DNA of 24,461 bases from an uncultured Solobacterium sp. (GCA_905235315.1 CAJOLG010000010.1:1-24461); one strand, 5' to 3'. Shown: positions 1 through 7,746, counted from the stretch's first letter. Made by a program: numbers and translations. The notes: generated by a model not told the origin, from the sequence alone.

Positions 1-182
1 GTGTCTGTCCGGAGGGAACGGAGCTCGGACCGAAAGGAAGCTGTGTTGCCAAACAGCCGGAAGAATCGAAACAGAACCAGGAAACGGAACAGAATACGGA
101 ACAGAATCCCGAAGACGGAGGGGAAGAACAGCCCAACGTGGAAGAAGCACCTGCCGTACAACCGTCCGAAGAAAACGGCTGA
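1..182 (+). CDS. C-terminal fragment of an unidentified protein with an acidic Q/N/E-rich tail
   Basis: This gene enters from the left and ends at a TGA at 180-182. The coding frame is the one starting at base 3 and not the Arg/Lys-rich frame starting at base 1. In this frame the codons (GAA, CCG, GGA, CAG) match the neighbouring genes and the stop sits just before a terminator. The visible part holds a short segment with two Cys (VCPEGTELGPKGSCVAK) and then about 40 residues dominated by Glu, Gln, Asn and Pro. Such hydrophilic low-complexity ends are common on extracytoplasmic proteins of Gram-positives, for example class A penicillin-binding proteins, but nothing here proves that. The family is not recognised. 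The tail contains a 12-bp tandem duplication. Confidence 0.6.
   Translation, partial: VCPEGTELGPKGSCVAKQPEESKQNQETEQNTEQNPEDGGEEQPNVEEAPAVQPSEENG
84..107 (+). repeat. 12-bp tandem duplication inside the acidic tail
   Basis: ACGGAACAGAAT occurs twice in direct succession (84-95 and 96-107). It encodes repeated Thr-Glu-Gln-Asn in the low-complexity C-terminal tail. Degenerate copies seem to lie just upstream. It keeps the reading frame, so the copy number could vary without breaking the gene. Confidence 0.7.
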
Positions 183-211
183 GGTGGGAATCATAACGTG
201 AAATATTCTTG

Positions 212-238
212 GAACGGCAGGAGAACTGCCGTTCTTTT
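212..238 (+). terminator. Rho-independent terminator after the first gene fragment
   Basis: A perfect 9-bp stem (GAACGGCAG at 212-220, CTGCCGTTC at 226-234) with a 5-base loop is followed by TTTT. It lies 30 bases after the stop of the fragment and separates it from sbcD. Confidence 0.85.
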
Positions 239-272
239 GCGCAGTTGGGAAGAACAGAGCCCCGTTTCGCGC

Positions 273-278
273 TATAAT
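273..278 (+). promoter_or_regulatory. Probable -10 box for sbcDC
   Basis: A consensus TATAAT lies 20 bases before the sbcD start codon, after the upstream terminator. No good -35 is present at 16-18 bases. A TTGGGA at 245-250 is too distant (22 bases), so this promoter is called on its -10 box only. A ribosome binding site (AAAGGAAG) follows at 282-289. Confidence 0.5.
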
Positions 279-298
279 ATGCAAAGGAAGAAATAACA

Positions 299-1477
299 AT
301 GAAATTTGCACATTTGGCTGACCTGCATCTGGGTAAAAAAGTGAACAGCTACTCGATGATTGAAAATCAGCGGGCAGTTCTTCGTCAGGTCGTGGAAAAA
401 GCAGTGAAGAAAGAAGTGGACGCCGTCATCCTTGCCGGTGATATTTATGATTCTCCGGTGCCGGAGGCGGATGCCATGGAAGTTCTGAACGAGTTTCTTT
501 CCGCGCTGAAGAAGGAACACATCGAAGTGTTCATGATTGCCGGCAATCACGACCGCGGTGATCTGATCAACTACGGTGCTTCGCTTCTGAAGGAAATGGA
601 TATTCATGTCTGCGGCACCTGGAACGGGACAATGGAATGTATTGACATGCTTGATAAATACGGCCCTCTGCATGTATGGTGTCTGCCTTATGTGACTCCG
701 GCATCTGTGAACCGTTTTATGAAGGAAGGCGAACCCCATGCCGAGACATTTACCGAAGCGGTACGTTATGCCCTCCGCAAAGCTCATGTGGACACAACAG
801 AACGGAATGTTCTGATTGCGCACCAGTATTTTAACGGGGCGGTCGTCACCGCAGGAGGTTCGGAGGATTACCTTTCGCTCGGAAGTGAGATCGTTGATGT
901 TTCCGTGCTCGCCGGGTTTGATTATGTTGCGCTCGGCCATGTTCATACTGCACAGGCGGTCGGAGCGGACACGATCCGTTATTCGGGAGCGCCGCTGATC
1001 TATTCGCTGGCCGAAATCGGCGCGGAGCGTTCCTTTACCCTTGTAAATCTTGACGATAAGGGAAGCTACCGCATCAGCACGGTGGAACTGACACCGGAGA
1101 AGGAGATGGCACATCTGAAGGGCACATTCCGTGAACTTCTGGATCCGGAAACCATCGAGGCCAATCGGGACAAATACGTCAATATCATTCTCGATGAAGA
1201 AAAGGAAATTCCGGAAGTCATTCATGTTCTGAAGGAAAAATACCCGTACGTGATGGGAGTTTCGTACGCGGACGGAAGAATCCGGCTTGAAGGAAGCACC
1301 GAGGTTCATACGGAGCTGCGGGACGGTGTGCTGACGGAGATCCGGGAGCTGAAGCTGAAAGAGCCCAACGAACTGTTTGCGGATTTTTATGAAATGCGCA
1401 ACCGGGAACCGATGAGCGAGGAACAGCAGGAATATATGTCTGAAATTGTTGCGGAGATATTCGGAGGTGCGGAATGA
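299..1477 (+). CDS. sbcD: SbcD, Mre11-type nuclease subunit of SbcCD
   Basis: This is the manganese-dependent phosphoesterase subunit of the SbcCD complex, which cuts DNA hairpins and processes protein-blocked or broken DNA ends in the cytoplasm. The 392-residue product has the full set of calcineurin-type metal motifs: DLHLG (residues 8-12), GDIYD (47-51), GNHD (82-85) and GHVH (213-216). The C-terminal cap and coiled region are also present, and the length is normal for the family. The ATG at 299 follows AAAGGAAG by nine bases. The stop overlaps the sbcC start in ATGA, so the two subunits are translationally coupled. Identification rests on both the motifs and the sbcC partner. Confidence 0.97.
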   Translation: MKFAHLADLHLGKKVNSYSMIENQRAVLRQVVEKAVKKEVDAVILAGDIYDSPVPEADAMEVLNEFLSALKKEHIEVFMIAGNHDRGDLINYGASLLKEMDIHVCGTWNGTMECIDMLDKYGPLHVWCLPYVTPASVNRFMKEGEPHAETFTEAVRYALRKAHVDTTERNVLIAHQYFNGAVVTAGGSEDYLSLGSEIVDVSVLAGFDYVALGHVHTAQAVGADTIRYSGAPLIYSLAEIGAERSFTLVNLDDKGSYRISTVELTPEKEMAHLKGTFRELLDPETIEANRDKYVNIILDEEKEIPEVIHVLKEKYPYVMGVSYADGRIRLEGSTEVHTELRDGVLTEIRELKLKEPNELFADFYEMRNREPMSEEQQEYMSEIVAEIFGGAE

Positions 1478-4293
1478 GGCCGATCAAACTCAGTATTTCG
1501 GCATTCGGATCCTATTCCGTGCCGACAGAAATCGATTTTTCCCAGTTTGGGGATCACGGTCTTTATCTTGTGGCGGGGGATACCGGTGCAGGAAAGACAG
1601 CGATTTTTGATGCGATCACATTTGCGCTCTATGGCGAGGCGAGTACTGCCGGAAGAAGCCAGGAGATGCTGCGGAGCCAGTATGCGGCGGAATCCCAGGA
1701 AACCTATGTGGCACTTGATTTTGAGTTCCGCGGTTCCCGGTATTACATTGTGCGCAATCCGGCATATGACCATGAACAGGTCAATGAGAATGAGACTGTG
1801 CGGATCATTCATCATCCTGCACAGGCTGAGCTGCGCGGAACCGACGGCTTCCTGGTCAGGGGGGTTGCGGAAGTCAACCGTGCCGTGTATGACCTGCTCG
1901 GACTCGATGTGCACCAGTTCACCCAGATTGTGATGATTGCCCAGGGCCGCTTTCAGGAGCTGCTTACCGCTGATACGGAATCCCGCAGCCGGATTTTCCG
2001 GCAGCTGTTTCAAACCGAACCGTACCACATGATTGAAGAAAAACTGCGCGGCGAAGAAACAAATCTCCGGCGTCAGATCAAGGAACGGCGCCATGATGTG
2101 GGGAAAGCGGTAGCGGTGCTTTCCTGCAGTGAAAAGAGCCCCTATGCCAATGAGCTGGCTCGGCTGAAACAGTTCGGAGACAAAGCAGATCCGGCACAGA
2201 GTGTTGTGCTTACGCAGTGGATCCTCGAAGAAGATGCGTCCGAACTGCAGAATAAGGAAAAGGAAATCAATGTCGTTGATGACCGGATCACACGTCTGAA
2301 TTCCCGTATTTCCCGCGGGGAACAGGTTCTTCAGATCTTTGACCATCTCAAACAGGCTGCGTCGCGGATTCCGGAGCTTACCGGGAAACGGGATGCGTCA
2401 AAGGCATCGCTGGATGAAATGACAACCCAGGTCGAAGTGACCCGGATGAATATCCTGCGGAAAAAAGCAGATGAAACCGAACGTTCCATGTCCAAATTCC
2501 TCGAGCTTACCCGGATGGAAGAGCTGGCGCAGGAGTGTTCGGCACAGGCGGAGGAGTTCACCCGCAAAGCGGATGCGCTGGATGAAAAGATTGAAGTTCT
2601 GCAGGGGGATCTGCGCAATCATGTGCTTGCGGCGGAGGAACTCCGCGGATCGGATTCCGATCTGAAGTATGAGGAAGACAAACTGCGGGAAGTACGCAGA
2701 GGGATTGTCACCTATAACCGCGCAAAAGAGCGCTATCAGAGCTATCGGGAAGCAGAGCGCAGCTATGAGGAACTGATTGAGACGCTGAAGCAGGAAAATG
2801 ACCGGTTCAACCGGGTATCCGAAGAGTATCATGCGATTCTCGGCGCATATCTTGCCGGGCAGGCGGGAATTCTCGCGGAAACGCTGATTGACGGCCGCCC
2901 ATGTCCGGTCTGCGGATCGCTCGATCATCCCAAACGTGCCGTCAAATCCATCGGTACCCCGGATGAAGACCGGGTGCGGGAAGCGGAAGCGATCATGAAC
3001 AACGCAAGAGATGCGGCGGAACTCGGCGCAAGACATGCACACGCCGCAAAAGAGCGGATCGAAATCGAACGCAAGGAAGCGGAGACCGCATTCCAGGATG
3101 CACAGATGCCGGGTCTTACCGCAGATACCGTAAATACGCTGAACTCACGGATCAATCTGTTCAAGATGGCAGCGGAAGAATCCGAGCAGCGCATTGCCGG
3201 GTATCGTGAAAAAGCAGCGAAACTCGAAGAACTGAACAGCCAGATGCCAAAGATCCGCAAGCAGATCGAGGATCTGGTAAACGAACAGAACAGCTGCCGC
3301 CAGCAGGGGGAAACCCTTCGGCAGAAAGCAGAATACGAAGCAGCTTCCGCAGCGCGGATGCGCAGCGAATTCCCGTATGAAAAAGAGGAGACCGCGCGGA
3401 TCCAGCTTCGCACCATGCGGGAACAGATCGAAACGTATGACCGAACGGTCGCGGAACGGAAAGAGCAGTATGAAGCGGATCAGAAAGCGCTCGAAAAGGC
3501 GGAAGCCGGCCGTGATGAAGTCATGAAGACACTGGAGGAAAACGGTGCTACGACACAGTCTGAGAAAGAAGCAGAGCTTGCCATGCGCCGGGCGGAACTG
3601 CAGGACGCAAAACAGACACTGTTCAAACTCCGGCAGGAGAAAGACGATCTTTCACTGCGGATCGGTCTGAACCGCCAGTCTCTGAAGGAACTTGATACGC
3701 TTTCGCAGGAACTGCAGGAAGCTGTCGCGCGGCGGGAATGGATTTCCCGGCTTGCGGATACGGCAGATTCCAATCTTAAAAACAAGGAGAAACTGACGCT
3801 GGAGGAATATGTCCAGACAGCTTACTTCGACCGCATCATCGATCGTGCCAACCAGCGTCTGCACTATCTCTCGGACGGACAGTATGCATTGATCCGCTCC
3901 CGCGCCCAGAGCACCGACAGCCATGACGCACTTGAACTGAATGTAGCGGACCGCTATACCGGAAAAGAGCGCAGTGTGCGTTCTCTCTCCGGCGGTGAAT
4001 CGTTCCTGGCTTCGCTTGCGCTTGCGCTCGGACTCAGTGACGAAGTGCAGAACCAGACCGGTATTGAGATTGATACGATGTTTATCGATGAAGGATTCGG
4101 AACACTCGACGCCGAAACCATCCGCATTGCGATCCGTGTGCTGGAACGTCTTTCGGGAGAGCACCGGCTGGTCGGTATTATTTCGCACGTCGAGGATCTG
4201 AGAGAGCGGATCCACAATCAGATTATTGTCACAAAGGCGCTGAAAGAAGACGGAACACAATCCGGCAGTATGATTGAGATCCGCCATGCATGA
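1474..4293 (+). CDS. sbcC: SbcC, Rad50-type SMC-like ATPase of SbcCD
   Basis: This is the ATPase that clamps DNA and gates the SbcD nuclease. The 939-residue product has the expected order. The N-terminal Walker A is GDTGAGKT (35-42). A long heptad-rich coiled coil is split by the zinc hook CPVCG (Cys477 and Cys480), which dimerises two molecules. The C-terminal ABC signature is SLSGGE (837-842), followed by Walker B MFIDEGFGTLD with Asp872 and Glu873. The length is slightly shorter than the roughly 1,000 residues of many homologues, which is usual variation in the coiled coil. It starts at an ATG that overlaps the sbcD stop by four bases. Its own end overlaps the next small gene. No damage is seen. 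Confidence 0.97.
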   Translation: MRPIKLSISAFGSYSVPTEIDFSQFGDHGLYLVAGDTGAGKTAIFDAITFALYGEASTAGRSQEMLRSQYAAESQETYVALDFEFRGSRYYIVRNPAYDHEQVNENETVRIIHHPAQAELRGTDGFLVRGVAEVNRAVYDLLGLDVHQFTQIVMIAQGRFQELLTADTESRSRIFRQLFQTEPYHMIEEKLRGEETNLRRQIKERRHDVGKAVAVLSCSEKSPYANELARLKQFGDKADPAQSVVLTQWILEEDASELQNKEKEINVVDDRITRLNSRISRGEQVLQIFDHLKQAASRIPELTGKRDASKASLDEMTTQVEVTRMNILRKKADETERSMSKFLELTRMEELAQECSAQAEEFTRKADALDEKIEVLQGDLRNHVLAAEELRGSDSDLKYEEDKLREVRRGIVTYNRAKERYQSYREAERSYEELIETLKQENDRFNRVSEEYHAILGAYLAGQAGILAETLIDGRPCPVCGSLDHPKRAVKSIGTPDEDRVREAEAIMNNARDAAELGARHAHAAKERIEIERKEAETAFQDAQMPGLTADTVNTLNSRINLFKMAAEESEQRIAGYREKAAKLEELNSQMPKIRKQIEDLVNEQNSCRQQGETLRQKAEYEAASAARMRSEFPYEKEETARIQLRTMREQIETYDRTVAERKEQYEADQKALEKAEAGRDEVMKTLEENGATTQSEKEAELAMRRAELQDAKQTLFKLRQEKDDLSLRIGLNRQSLKELDTLSQELQEAVARREWISRLADTADSNLKNKEKLTLEEYVQTAYFDRIIDRANQRLHYLSDGQYALIRSRAQSTDSHDALELNVADRYTGKERSVRSLSGGESFLASLALALGLSDEVQNQTGIEIDTMFIDEGFGTLDAETIRIAIRVLERLSGEHRLVGIISHVEDLRERIHNQIIVTKALKEDGTQSGSMIEIRHA

Positions 4294-4555
4294 AGCGGTT
4301 CTGATTCTTCTTTTCGCGGTGAATCTTACCGCATTTCTCCTGTACGGCATTGACAAGAAAAAAGCCGTTCAGGGCAACTGGCGGATTTCGGAATCGGTCC
4401 TGATCCTGGCGGCGGTTCTCGGCGGCGGAATCGGGGCATATATCGGAATGCGGTTCTTTCATCACAAGACCCGCAAATTGGTCTTTGCGGTCGGCGTTCC
4501 GCTGATCATTCTGGCAGAATACGGTGCTTATGCCGTTTCCTGTCTGCACAGCTGA
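4286..4555 (+). CDS. Small DUF1294 membrane protein
   Basis: This is an 89-residue integral membrane protein. It has a first hydrophobic segment (residues 4-18) and the conserved core YGIDKKKA...WRISE of the DUF1294 family, then a Gly-rich second membrane segment (VLGGGIGAYIGM). The family hallmark FHHKTRK follows, then a third hydrophobic stretch. The biochemical role of DUF1294 is unknown. I chose the ATG at 4286, which overlaps the last eight bases of sbcC. A TTG twelve bases earlier is possible but has no better ribosome site. Overlap with sbcC implies co-transcription with sbcDC, although a functional link to DNA repair is not established. Confidence 0.85.
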   Translation: MHEAVLILLFAVNLTAFLLYGIDKKKAVQGNWRISESVLILAAVLGGGIGAYIGMRFFHHKTRKLVFAVGVPLIILAEYGAYAVSCLHS

Positions 4556-4559
4556 ACGG

Positions 4560-4616
4560 CATCCTGCTGAGGGTTCGGTTTTCAGATCCGATCCGGCGCA
4601 GGATGTTTTTCTTTTT
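4560..4616 (+). terminator. Rho-independent terminator of the sbcDC operon
   Basis: The outer stem CATCCTGC (4560-4567) pairs with GCAGGATG (4598-4605). An inner stem GGTTCGG / CCGATCC has one mismatch. The tract TTTTTCTTTTT follows. It lies immediately after the DUF1294 stop. Confidence 0.8.
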
Positions 4617-4678
4617 ACAGAAGGAGAGGGCGGCAGCGCGAAGTGAACAATCAGAATGTATGCATAAACCGGATGAGA

Positions 4679-4687
4679 TGGTAAACT
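4679..4687 (+). promoter_or_regulatory. Possible extended -10 for the HAD gene
   Basis: TGGTAAACT fits TGn followed by a weak -10 hexamer, 20 bases before the HAD start. No convincing -35 is seen. Confidence 0.3.
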
Positions 4688-4707
4688 TTCGGCAGACAGG
4701 AAACGAT

Positions 4708-5403
4708 ATGGATACGATTCTTTTTGATCTTGACGGAACATTACTGCCGATGAACATGGAACACTTTATCGGTGTGTATTTCAAACTGCTTGCACAGTAT
4801 GCGGCCCCATACGGATTTGATCCGAAGACCCTTGCGGCTGATATCTGGGAGGGCACCCGGGCCATGGTCGTCAATGACGGCACGATGACGAATGAGGCGC
4901 GCTTCTGGCAGGTGTTCCGGGAACGGACCGGCCGTGGGGACGCGGCAGATCAGGAAATGTTTCTGACGTTTTATGAGGCGGAATTTGAAAAGGTCAGAAG
5001 CACGTGCGGCTATAATCCGGAAGCACCGCGGCTGATTGAAGATCTCAGAAAACAGGGGTATGATCTGATCCTTGCGACCAATCCGATGTTTCCCCGTCCT
5101 GCGACAATGCGCCGCATTGCGTGGGCCGGACTGAATCCGGAGGATTTCCGGATGATCACAACCTACGAAACCATGAATACCTGCAAGCCGAATCCGGAGT
5201 ATTTCCGGGAGCTCTGCCGGAAAGCGGATCTTGATCCGGCGCGTTGCCGTATGATCGGCAATGATGCGGTGGAAGACACTGCTGCGCTTGCCTGCGGGAT
5301 GCAGGTATTTCTGATTACGGACTGTCTGGAAAACGGCAGACCGGAAGAACTGACCGTGCCGCACGGGGGATTTGCGGAGGTGCGCAAGTGGCTTGGCATC
5401 TGA
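4708..5403 (+). CDS. HAD-superfamily hydrolase (phosphoglycolate phosphatase-like)
   Basis: This is a soluble 231-residue phosphatase-type HAD protein. Motif I is FDLDGT with nucleophile Asp7 and Asp9. Motif II is LATN (Thr124). Motif III is the Lys of CKPNPEYF (Lys160). Motif IV is GNDAVED (Asp186 and Asp190). The helical insert between motif I and motif II fits a C1-type cap, as in phosphoglycolate or nucleotide phosphatases. The actual substrate cannot be read from the sequence. The start is set at the ATG at 4708, preceded by AGGAAA at 4698-4703. Reading further upstream would run into the sbcDC terminator. It appears to be a single-gene unit, with the leader promoter of the next operon beginning within 25 bases of its stop. 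Confidence 0.88.
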   Translation: MDTILFDLDGTLLPMNMEHFIGVYFKLLAQYAAPYGFDPKTLAADIWEGTRAMVVNDGTMTNEARFWQVFRERTGRGDAADQEMFLTFYEAEFEKVRSTCGYNPEAPRLIEDLRKQGYDLILATNPMFPRPATMRRIAWAGLNPEDFRMITTYETMNTCKPNPEYFRELCRKADLDPARCRMIGNDAVEDTAALACGMQVFLITDCLENGRPEELTVPHGGFAEVRKWLGI

Positions 5404-5426
5404 CCTGCCCGGCCGGAACTTTGCGC

Positions 5427-5456
5427 TTGACATTTCTGCAGAGGCTGTTGTAAAAC
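5427..5456 (+). promoter_or_regulatory. Promoter of the leader and amino-acid ABC transporter operon
   Basis: A perfect TTGACA (5427-5432) is followed after 18 bases by TAAAAC (5451-5456), a weak -10. Start of transcription is expected near 5463, just ahead of the ribosome binding site of the leader ORF. Confidence 0.55.
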
Positions 5457-5480
5457 TGTCAAAGGAGAAAGGAAGACCGT

Positions 5481-5564
5481 ATGAAGCGTATGAACAAAAC
5501 ATGTTGTTCCTGCTGTCTCATGAATTATTCAGATGATCTTTTCCATGCGGTCGGAACAAACTGA
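5481..5564 (+). CDS. Cys-rich leader peptide of an attenuator (27 codons)
   Basis: This short ORF starts with ATG at 5481 behind a purine-rich AAAGGAGAAAGGAAG (5461-5475) and ends with TGA at 5562-5564. Codons 8-12 read TGT TGT TCC TGC TGT, giving Cys-Cys-Ser-Cys-Cys. Cysteine is among the rarest residues, so four in five codons of a 27-codon ORF is striking. It lies between a promoter and an intrinsic terminator in front of an amino-acid ABC importer, the layout of ribosome-mediated attenuators such as trp and his. I infer that it has no function as a protein and that its translation senses charged tRNA-Cys. A second in-frame ATG at 5490 could start a 24-residue version. Confidence 0.72.
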   Translation: MKRMNKTCCSCCLMNYSDDLFHAVGTN

Positions 5565-5617
5565 CATCTCCGTTTACGGTATTTGTGTTACGGGCGCATG
5601 GGTGCCCGTTTTATTTT
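5501..5617 (+). promoter_or_regulatory. Putative cysteine-responsive transcription attenuator (alternative RNA pairings)
   Basis: Three mutually exclusive pairings can be drawn. Stem 1:2 pairs 5504-5510 with 5553-5559 (7 bp, perfect). It extends with 5501-5503/5565-5567 and, after a mismatch, 5512-5516/5547-5551, and so covers all four Cys codons. Stem 2:3 pairs 5545-5560 with 5583-5599 (13 Watson-Crick pairs, one wobble, two mismatches, one bulge). Stem 3:4 is the terminator (5590-5597 with 5602-5609). A ribosome stalled on the Cys codons would mask arm 1, letting 2:3 form and preventing termination. A ribosome that reaches the stop at 5562 would cover arm 2 and let the terminator form. Pairings are seen directly; the mechanism is inferred by analogy to trp/his leaders. 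Confidence 0.68.
5590..5617 (+). terminator. Intrinsic terminator of the attenuator
   Basis: ACGGGCGC (5590-5597) pairs with GTGCCCGT (5602-5609) through 8 bp with one wobble and a 4-base loop, followed by a T-rich run TTTATTTT. It stands 25 bases after the leader stop and 28 bases before the first structural gene. It therefore interrupts the operon and does not end a gene. Confidence 0.85.
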
Positions 5618-5645
5618 GTCCATCAGAAAGAAAGGAGAAACTGCA

Positions 5646-6305
5646 GTGTCCGGAGAAATATTACAGAAATACTTCCCGCTCTTTGCGCAGGGGGCGGCGG
5701 TCACAATAAAAATCAGCGCTGCCGGCATCCTGCTGTCACTGGCAGTCGGACTTTTGTGCAGTTATATCCAGTACTATAAGGTTCCCGTGCTGAAACAGAT
5801 CACAAAGGCATACATCGAACTGAGCAGAAACACCCCGATGCTTGTCCAGCTGTTCTTCATCTATTTCGGTCTTCCGAAGATCGGTCTGTCCTGGAGCCGG
5901 GAAACCTGCGCAGTTGCAGCCCTGGTGTTTCTCGGCGGAAGCTATATGGCTGAGGCGATCCGTTCCGGTCTTGAGGCAGTGGAAACCATACAGACCGAAT
6001 CGGCGGTCAGTCTCGGAATGAACCGCTATCAGGTAATGCGGTTTGTCGTGATCCCGCAGGCGATGGCCATCGCATTCCCCGGGGTTGTTGCGAATATTAT
6101 CTTTCTGATCAAGGAAACATCGGTCGTATCGGCGATTGCGCTTGCGGACCTGATGTATGTTGCCAAAGATCTGATCGGCAATGACTACAACACCAGCGAG
6201 GCACTGCTGATGCTGGTGGTGTTCTATCTGCTTATCTTACTGCCGGTTTCGCTGCTGGCATCCGCTGTGGAAAGGAGGATCCGCTATGCAGGATACGGGG
6301 CTTAG
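5646..6305 (+). CDS. Polar amino-acid ABC transporter permease (first of two; probable cystine importer)
   Basis: This is a 219-residue inner-membrane permease of the HisM/GlnP type. It has about five membrane helices and the family signature region ELSRNTPMLVQLFFIYFGLP. The EAA coupling loop (EAVETIQTESAVSLGMNRYQ, then VIPQA) contacts the ATPase. The start is the GTG at 5646, eight bases after AGGAG. A longer reading would begin inside the terminator and is rejected. The gene follows the Cys-codon leader, which is the only clue to the substrate and points to cystine or cysteine. Its last 20 bases overlap the second permease gene, showing an operon. The amino-acid importer role is well supported; the substrate is an inference. 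Confidence 0.92.
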   Translation: MSGEILQKYFPLFAQGAAVTIKISAAGILLSLAVGLLCSYIQYYKVPVLKQITKAYIELSRNTPMLVQLFFIYFGLPKIGLSWSRETCAVAALVFLGGSYMAEAIRSGLEAVETIQTESAVSLGMNRYQVMRFVVIPQAMAIAFPGVVANIIFLIKETSVVSAIALADLMYVAKDLIGNDYNTSEALLMLVVFYLLILLPVSLLASAVERRIRYAGYGA

Positions 6306-6960
6306 TATTCTGTTCCGGGGAATCAACTTCCTCCGGCTTCTGCAGGGACTCTGGGTCACACTGCAGATCTCGCTTGTCTCAGTGGGATTGTCCTTCCTCT
6401 TCGGAACGCCGTTCGGGATGCTGATGACCGTAAAGAACCGGTTCGTACAGGCCTTCTGCTGGCTGTATCTGAACTTCATCCGCATCATGCCGCAGCTGGT
6501 GCTTCTGTTTCTGGTGTATTTCGGAGTCACACGGCAGTGGCATATCAACCTGTCTTCCTGGACCAGTGCGGTGATCGTATTCACCATGTGGGGCACCGCA
6601 GAAATGGGTGATCTGGTGCGCGGCGCCATCGTATCCATTCCGGCTCATCAGTATGAAAGCGCAGCGGCGCTCGGCATGAACAGCAGGCAGACCATCCGAT
6701 ATATTATCCTGCCGCAGACGATCCGCCGCCTTGTCGCACCATCCATCAATCTGATTACACGAATGATCAAAACGACCTCGCTCGTTGAGATCATCGGTAT
6801 GGTTGAGGTGCTTAAAACCGGGCAGCAGATCATTGATGCCAACCGGATGCAGTATCCCACCGGAGCCCTCTGGGTTTACGGAGCGGTATTTATCTTATAT
6901 TTCCTTGTCTGCTGGCCGATCTCAACGCTCGCAGGCAGGCTGGAAGAAAAGTGGAGGTAA
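6286..6960 (+). CDS. Polar amino-acid ABC transporter permease (second)
   Basis: This 224-residue partner permease is of the same HisM/HisQ family. It has an N-terminal helix (LQGLWVTLQISLVSVGLSFLF as first membrane segment), then the conserved FIRIMPQLVLLFLVYFGV. The EAA loop (SIPAHQYESAAALGMNSRQT, then ILPQTIRR) follows, then further helices. Together with the preceding gene it would form the heterodimeric membrane channel. The ATG at 6286 is preceded by AAAGGAGG and overlaps the previous gene by 20 bases. The stop is three bases before the ATPase start, so the genes are coupled. No sign of damage. Confidence 0.92.
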   Translation: MQDTGLSILFRGINFLRLLQGLWVTLQISLVSVGLSFLFGTPFGMLMTVKNRFVQAFCWLYLNFIRIMPQLVLLFLVYFGVTRQWHINLSSWTSAVIVFTMWGTAEMGDLVRGAIVSIPAHQYESAAALGMNSRQTIRYIILPQTIRRLVAPSINLITRMIKTTSLVEIIGMVEVLKTGQQIIDANRMQYPTGALWVYGAVFILYFLVCWPISTLAGRLEEKWR

Positions 6961-6963
6961 CCT

Positions 6964-7746
6964 ATGACGGATGAAATTCAGCTTTCGGTAAAACAGTTGG
7001 TGAAGTCTTATACAGGCACCTCTGAAGTGCTGAACGGAATCACGCTTGATATTCATAAAGGGGAAGTGGTCGTTGTGCTCGGACCGTCCGGCTGTGGGAA
7101 ATCCACGCTGCTCCGATGTATGAACGGCCTGGAAGAATATCAAAGCGGTTCCATCACACTTGACGGAGAAACCATCTCAAAGAACGGGCCGAATATGACG
7201 GCGCTCCGTCAGCGGATCGGAATGGTCTTCCAGAGCTATGAACTGTTTCCGCATCTTACGATTGAAGACAACATCACGCTTGCGCCGATGCAGGTTCAGA
7301 AGAAACCGAAGGCAGAGGCCAGAGCGGAAGCCGAAAAACTGCTTGACCGGGTCGGGCTTCTGGATAAAAAAGACGTATATCCAAGACAGCTCAGCGGCGG
7401 TCAGAAACAGCGGGTAGCCATTGTCCGGGCGCTCGCCATGCATCCGGAAGTCATGCTGTTTGACGAAGTGACAGCGGCGCTTGATCCGGAAATGGTGCGT
7501 GAAGTACTTGATGTCATGCTGACGCTTGCGGAACAGGGGATGACAATGGTCATCGTAACGCATGAGATGAACTTCGCGCGCGCAGTCGCCGACCGCATTG
7601 TATTCATTGACGGCGGTGTGATCGTGGAAGAGGCAACACCCGAACAGTTTTTCGAACATCCAGCAACGGACCGCGCAAAGCAGTTCCTTAAGACGTTTAC
7701 ATTTGAGTCAAAAAAGCCTGTTCAGGCTGGGGAGGAAGAATTATGA
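6964..7746 (+). CDS. Polar amino-acid ABC transporter ATP-binding protein
   Basis: This 260-residue ATPase energises the importer. Walker A is GPSGCGKST (40-48), the Q-loop lies in GMVFQSYELFPHLT, and the signature is LSGGQ (143-147). Walker B is VMLFDEVTAALD with catalytic Glu168, followed by the switch His200 in THEM. Most relatives have Pro after the catalytic Glu (DEPTSALD); here it is Val (DEVTAALD), a known conservative variant that is unlikely to affect activity. The closest families are GlnQ, HisP and TcyC/TcyN. It starts three bases after the second permease, and its stop overlaps the start of the binding-protein gene (ATGA). Confidence 0.95.
   Translation: MTDEIQLSVKQLVKSYTGTSEVLNGITLDIHKGEVVVVLGPSGCGKSTLLRCMNGLEEYQSGSITLDGETISKNGPNMTALRQRIGMVFQSYELFPHLTIEDNITLAPMQVQKKPKAEARAEAEKLLDRVGLLDKKDVYPRQLSGGQKQRVAIVRALAMHPEVMLFDEVTAALDPEMVREVLDVMLTLAEQGMTMVIVTHEMNFARAVADRIVFIDGGVIVEEATPEQFFEHPATDRAKQFLKTFTFESKKPVQAGEEEL

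Noticed and set aside
1..201. Arg/Lys-rich open frame from base 1
   Set aside because: It is out of frame with the Glu/Gln-rich frame starting at base 3, which has codon use like its neighbours and a stop just before a terminator. The basic composition is typical of a shifted reading of GAA/CAG-rich DNA.
272..1309. 345-codon open frame opposite sbcD
   Set aside because: It lies wholly antisense to sbcD, which has all nuclease motifs; the composition (many His, Arg, Phe) is typical of a shadow frame and no family motif appears.
4603..4707. N-terminal extension of the HAD protein
   Set aside because: It would start inside the T-run of the sbcDC terminator. The ATG at 4708 has a ribosome site and gives the standard DLDGT position.
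5583..5645. N-terminal extension of the first permease
   Set aside because: It would begin with a TTG inside the attenuator terminator. The GTG at 5646 has a properly placed AGGAG.
5427..5645. T-box or riboswitch ahead of the ABC operon
   Set aside because: I looked for a T-box sequence (TGGNACCGCG-like) and for a long structured aptamer. Neither is present, and the space is filled by the short ORF and its stems.
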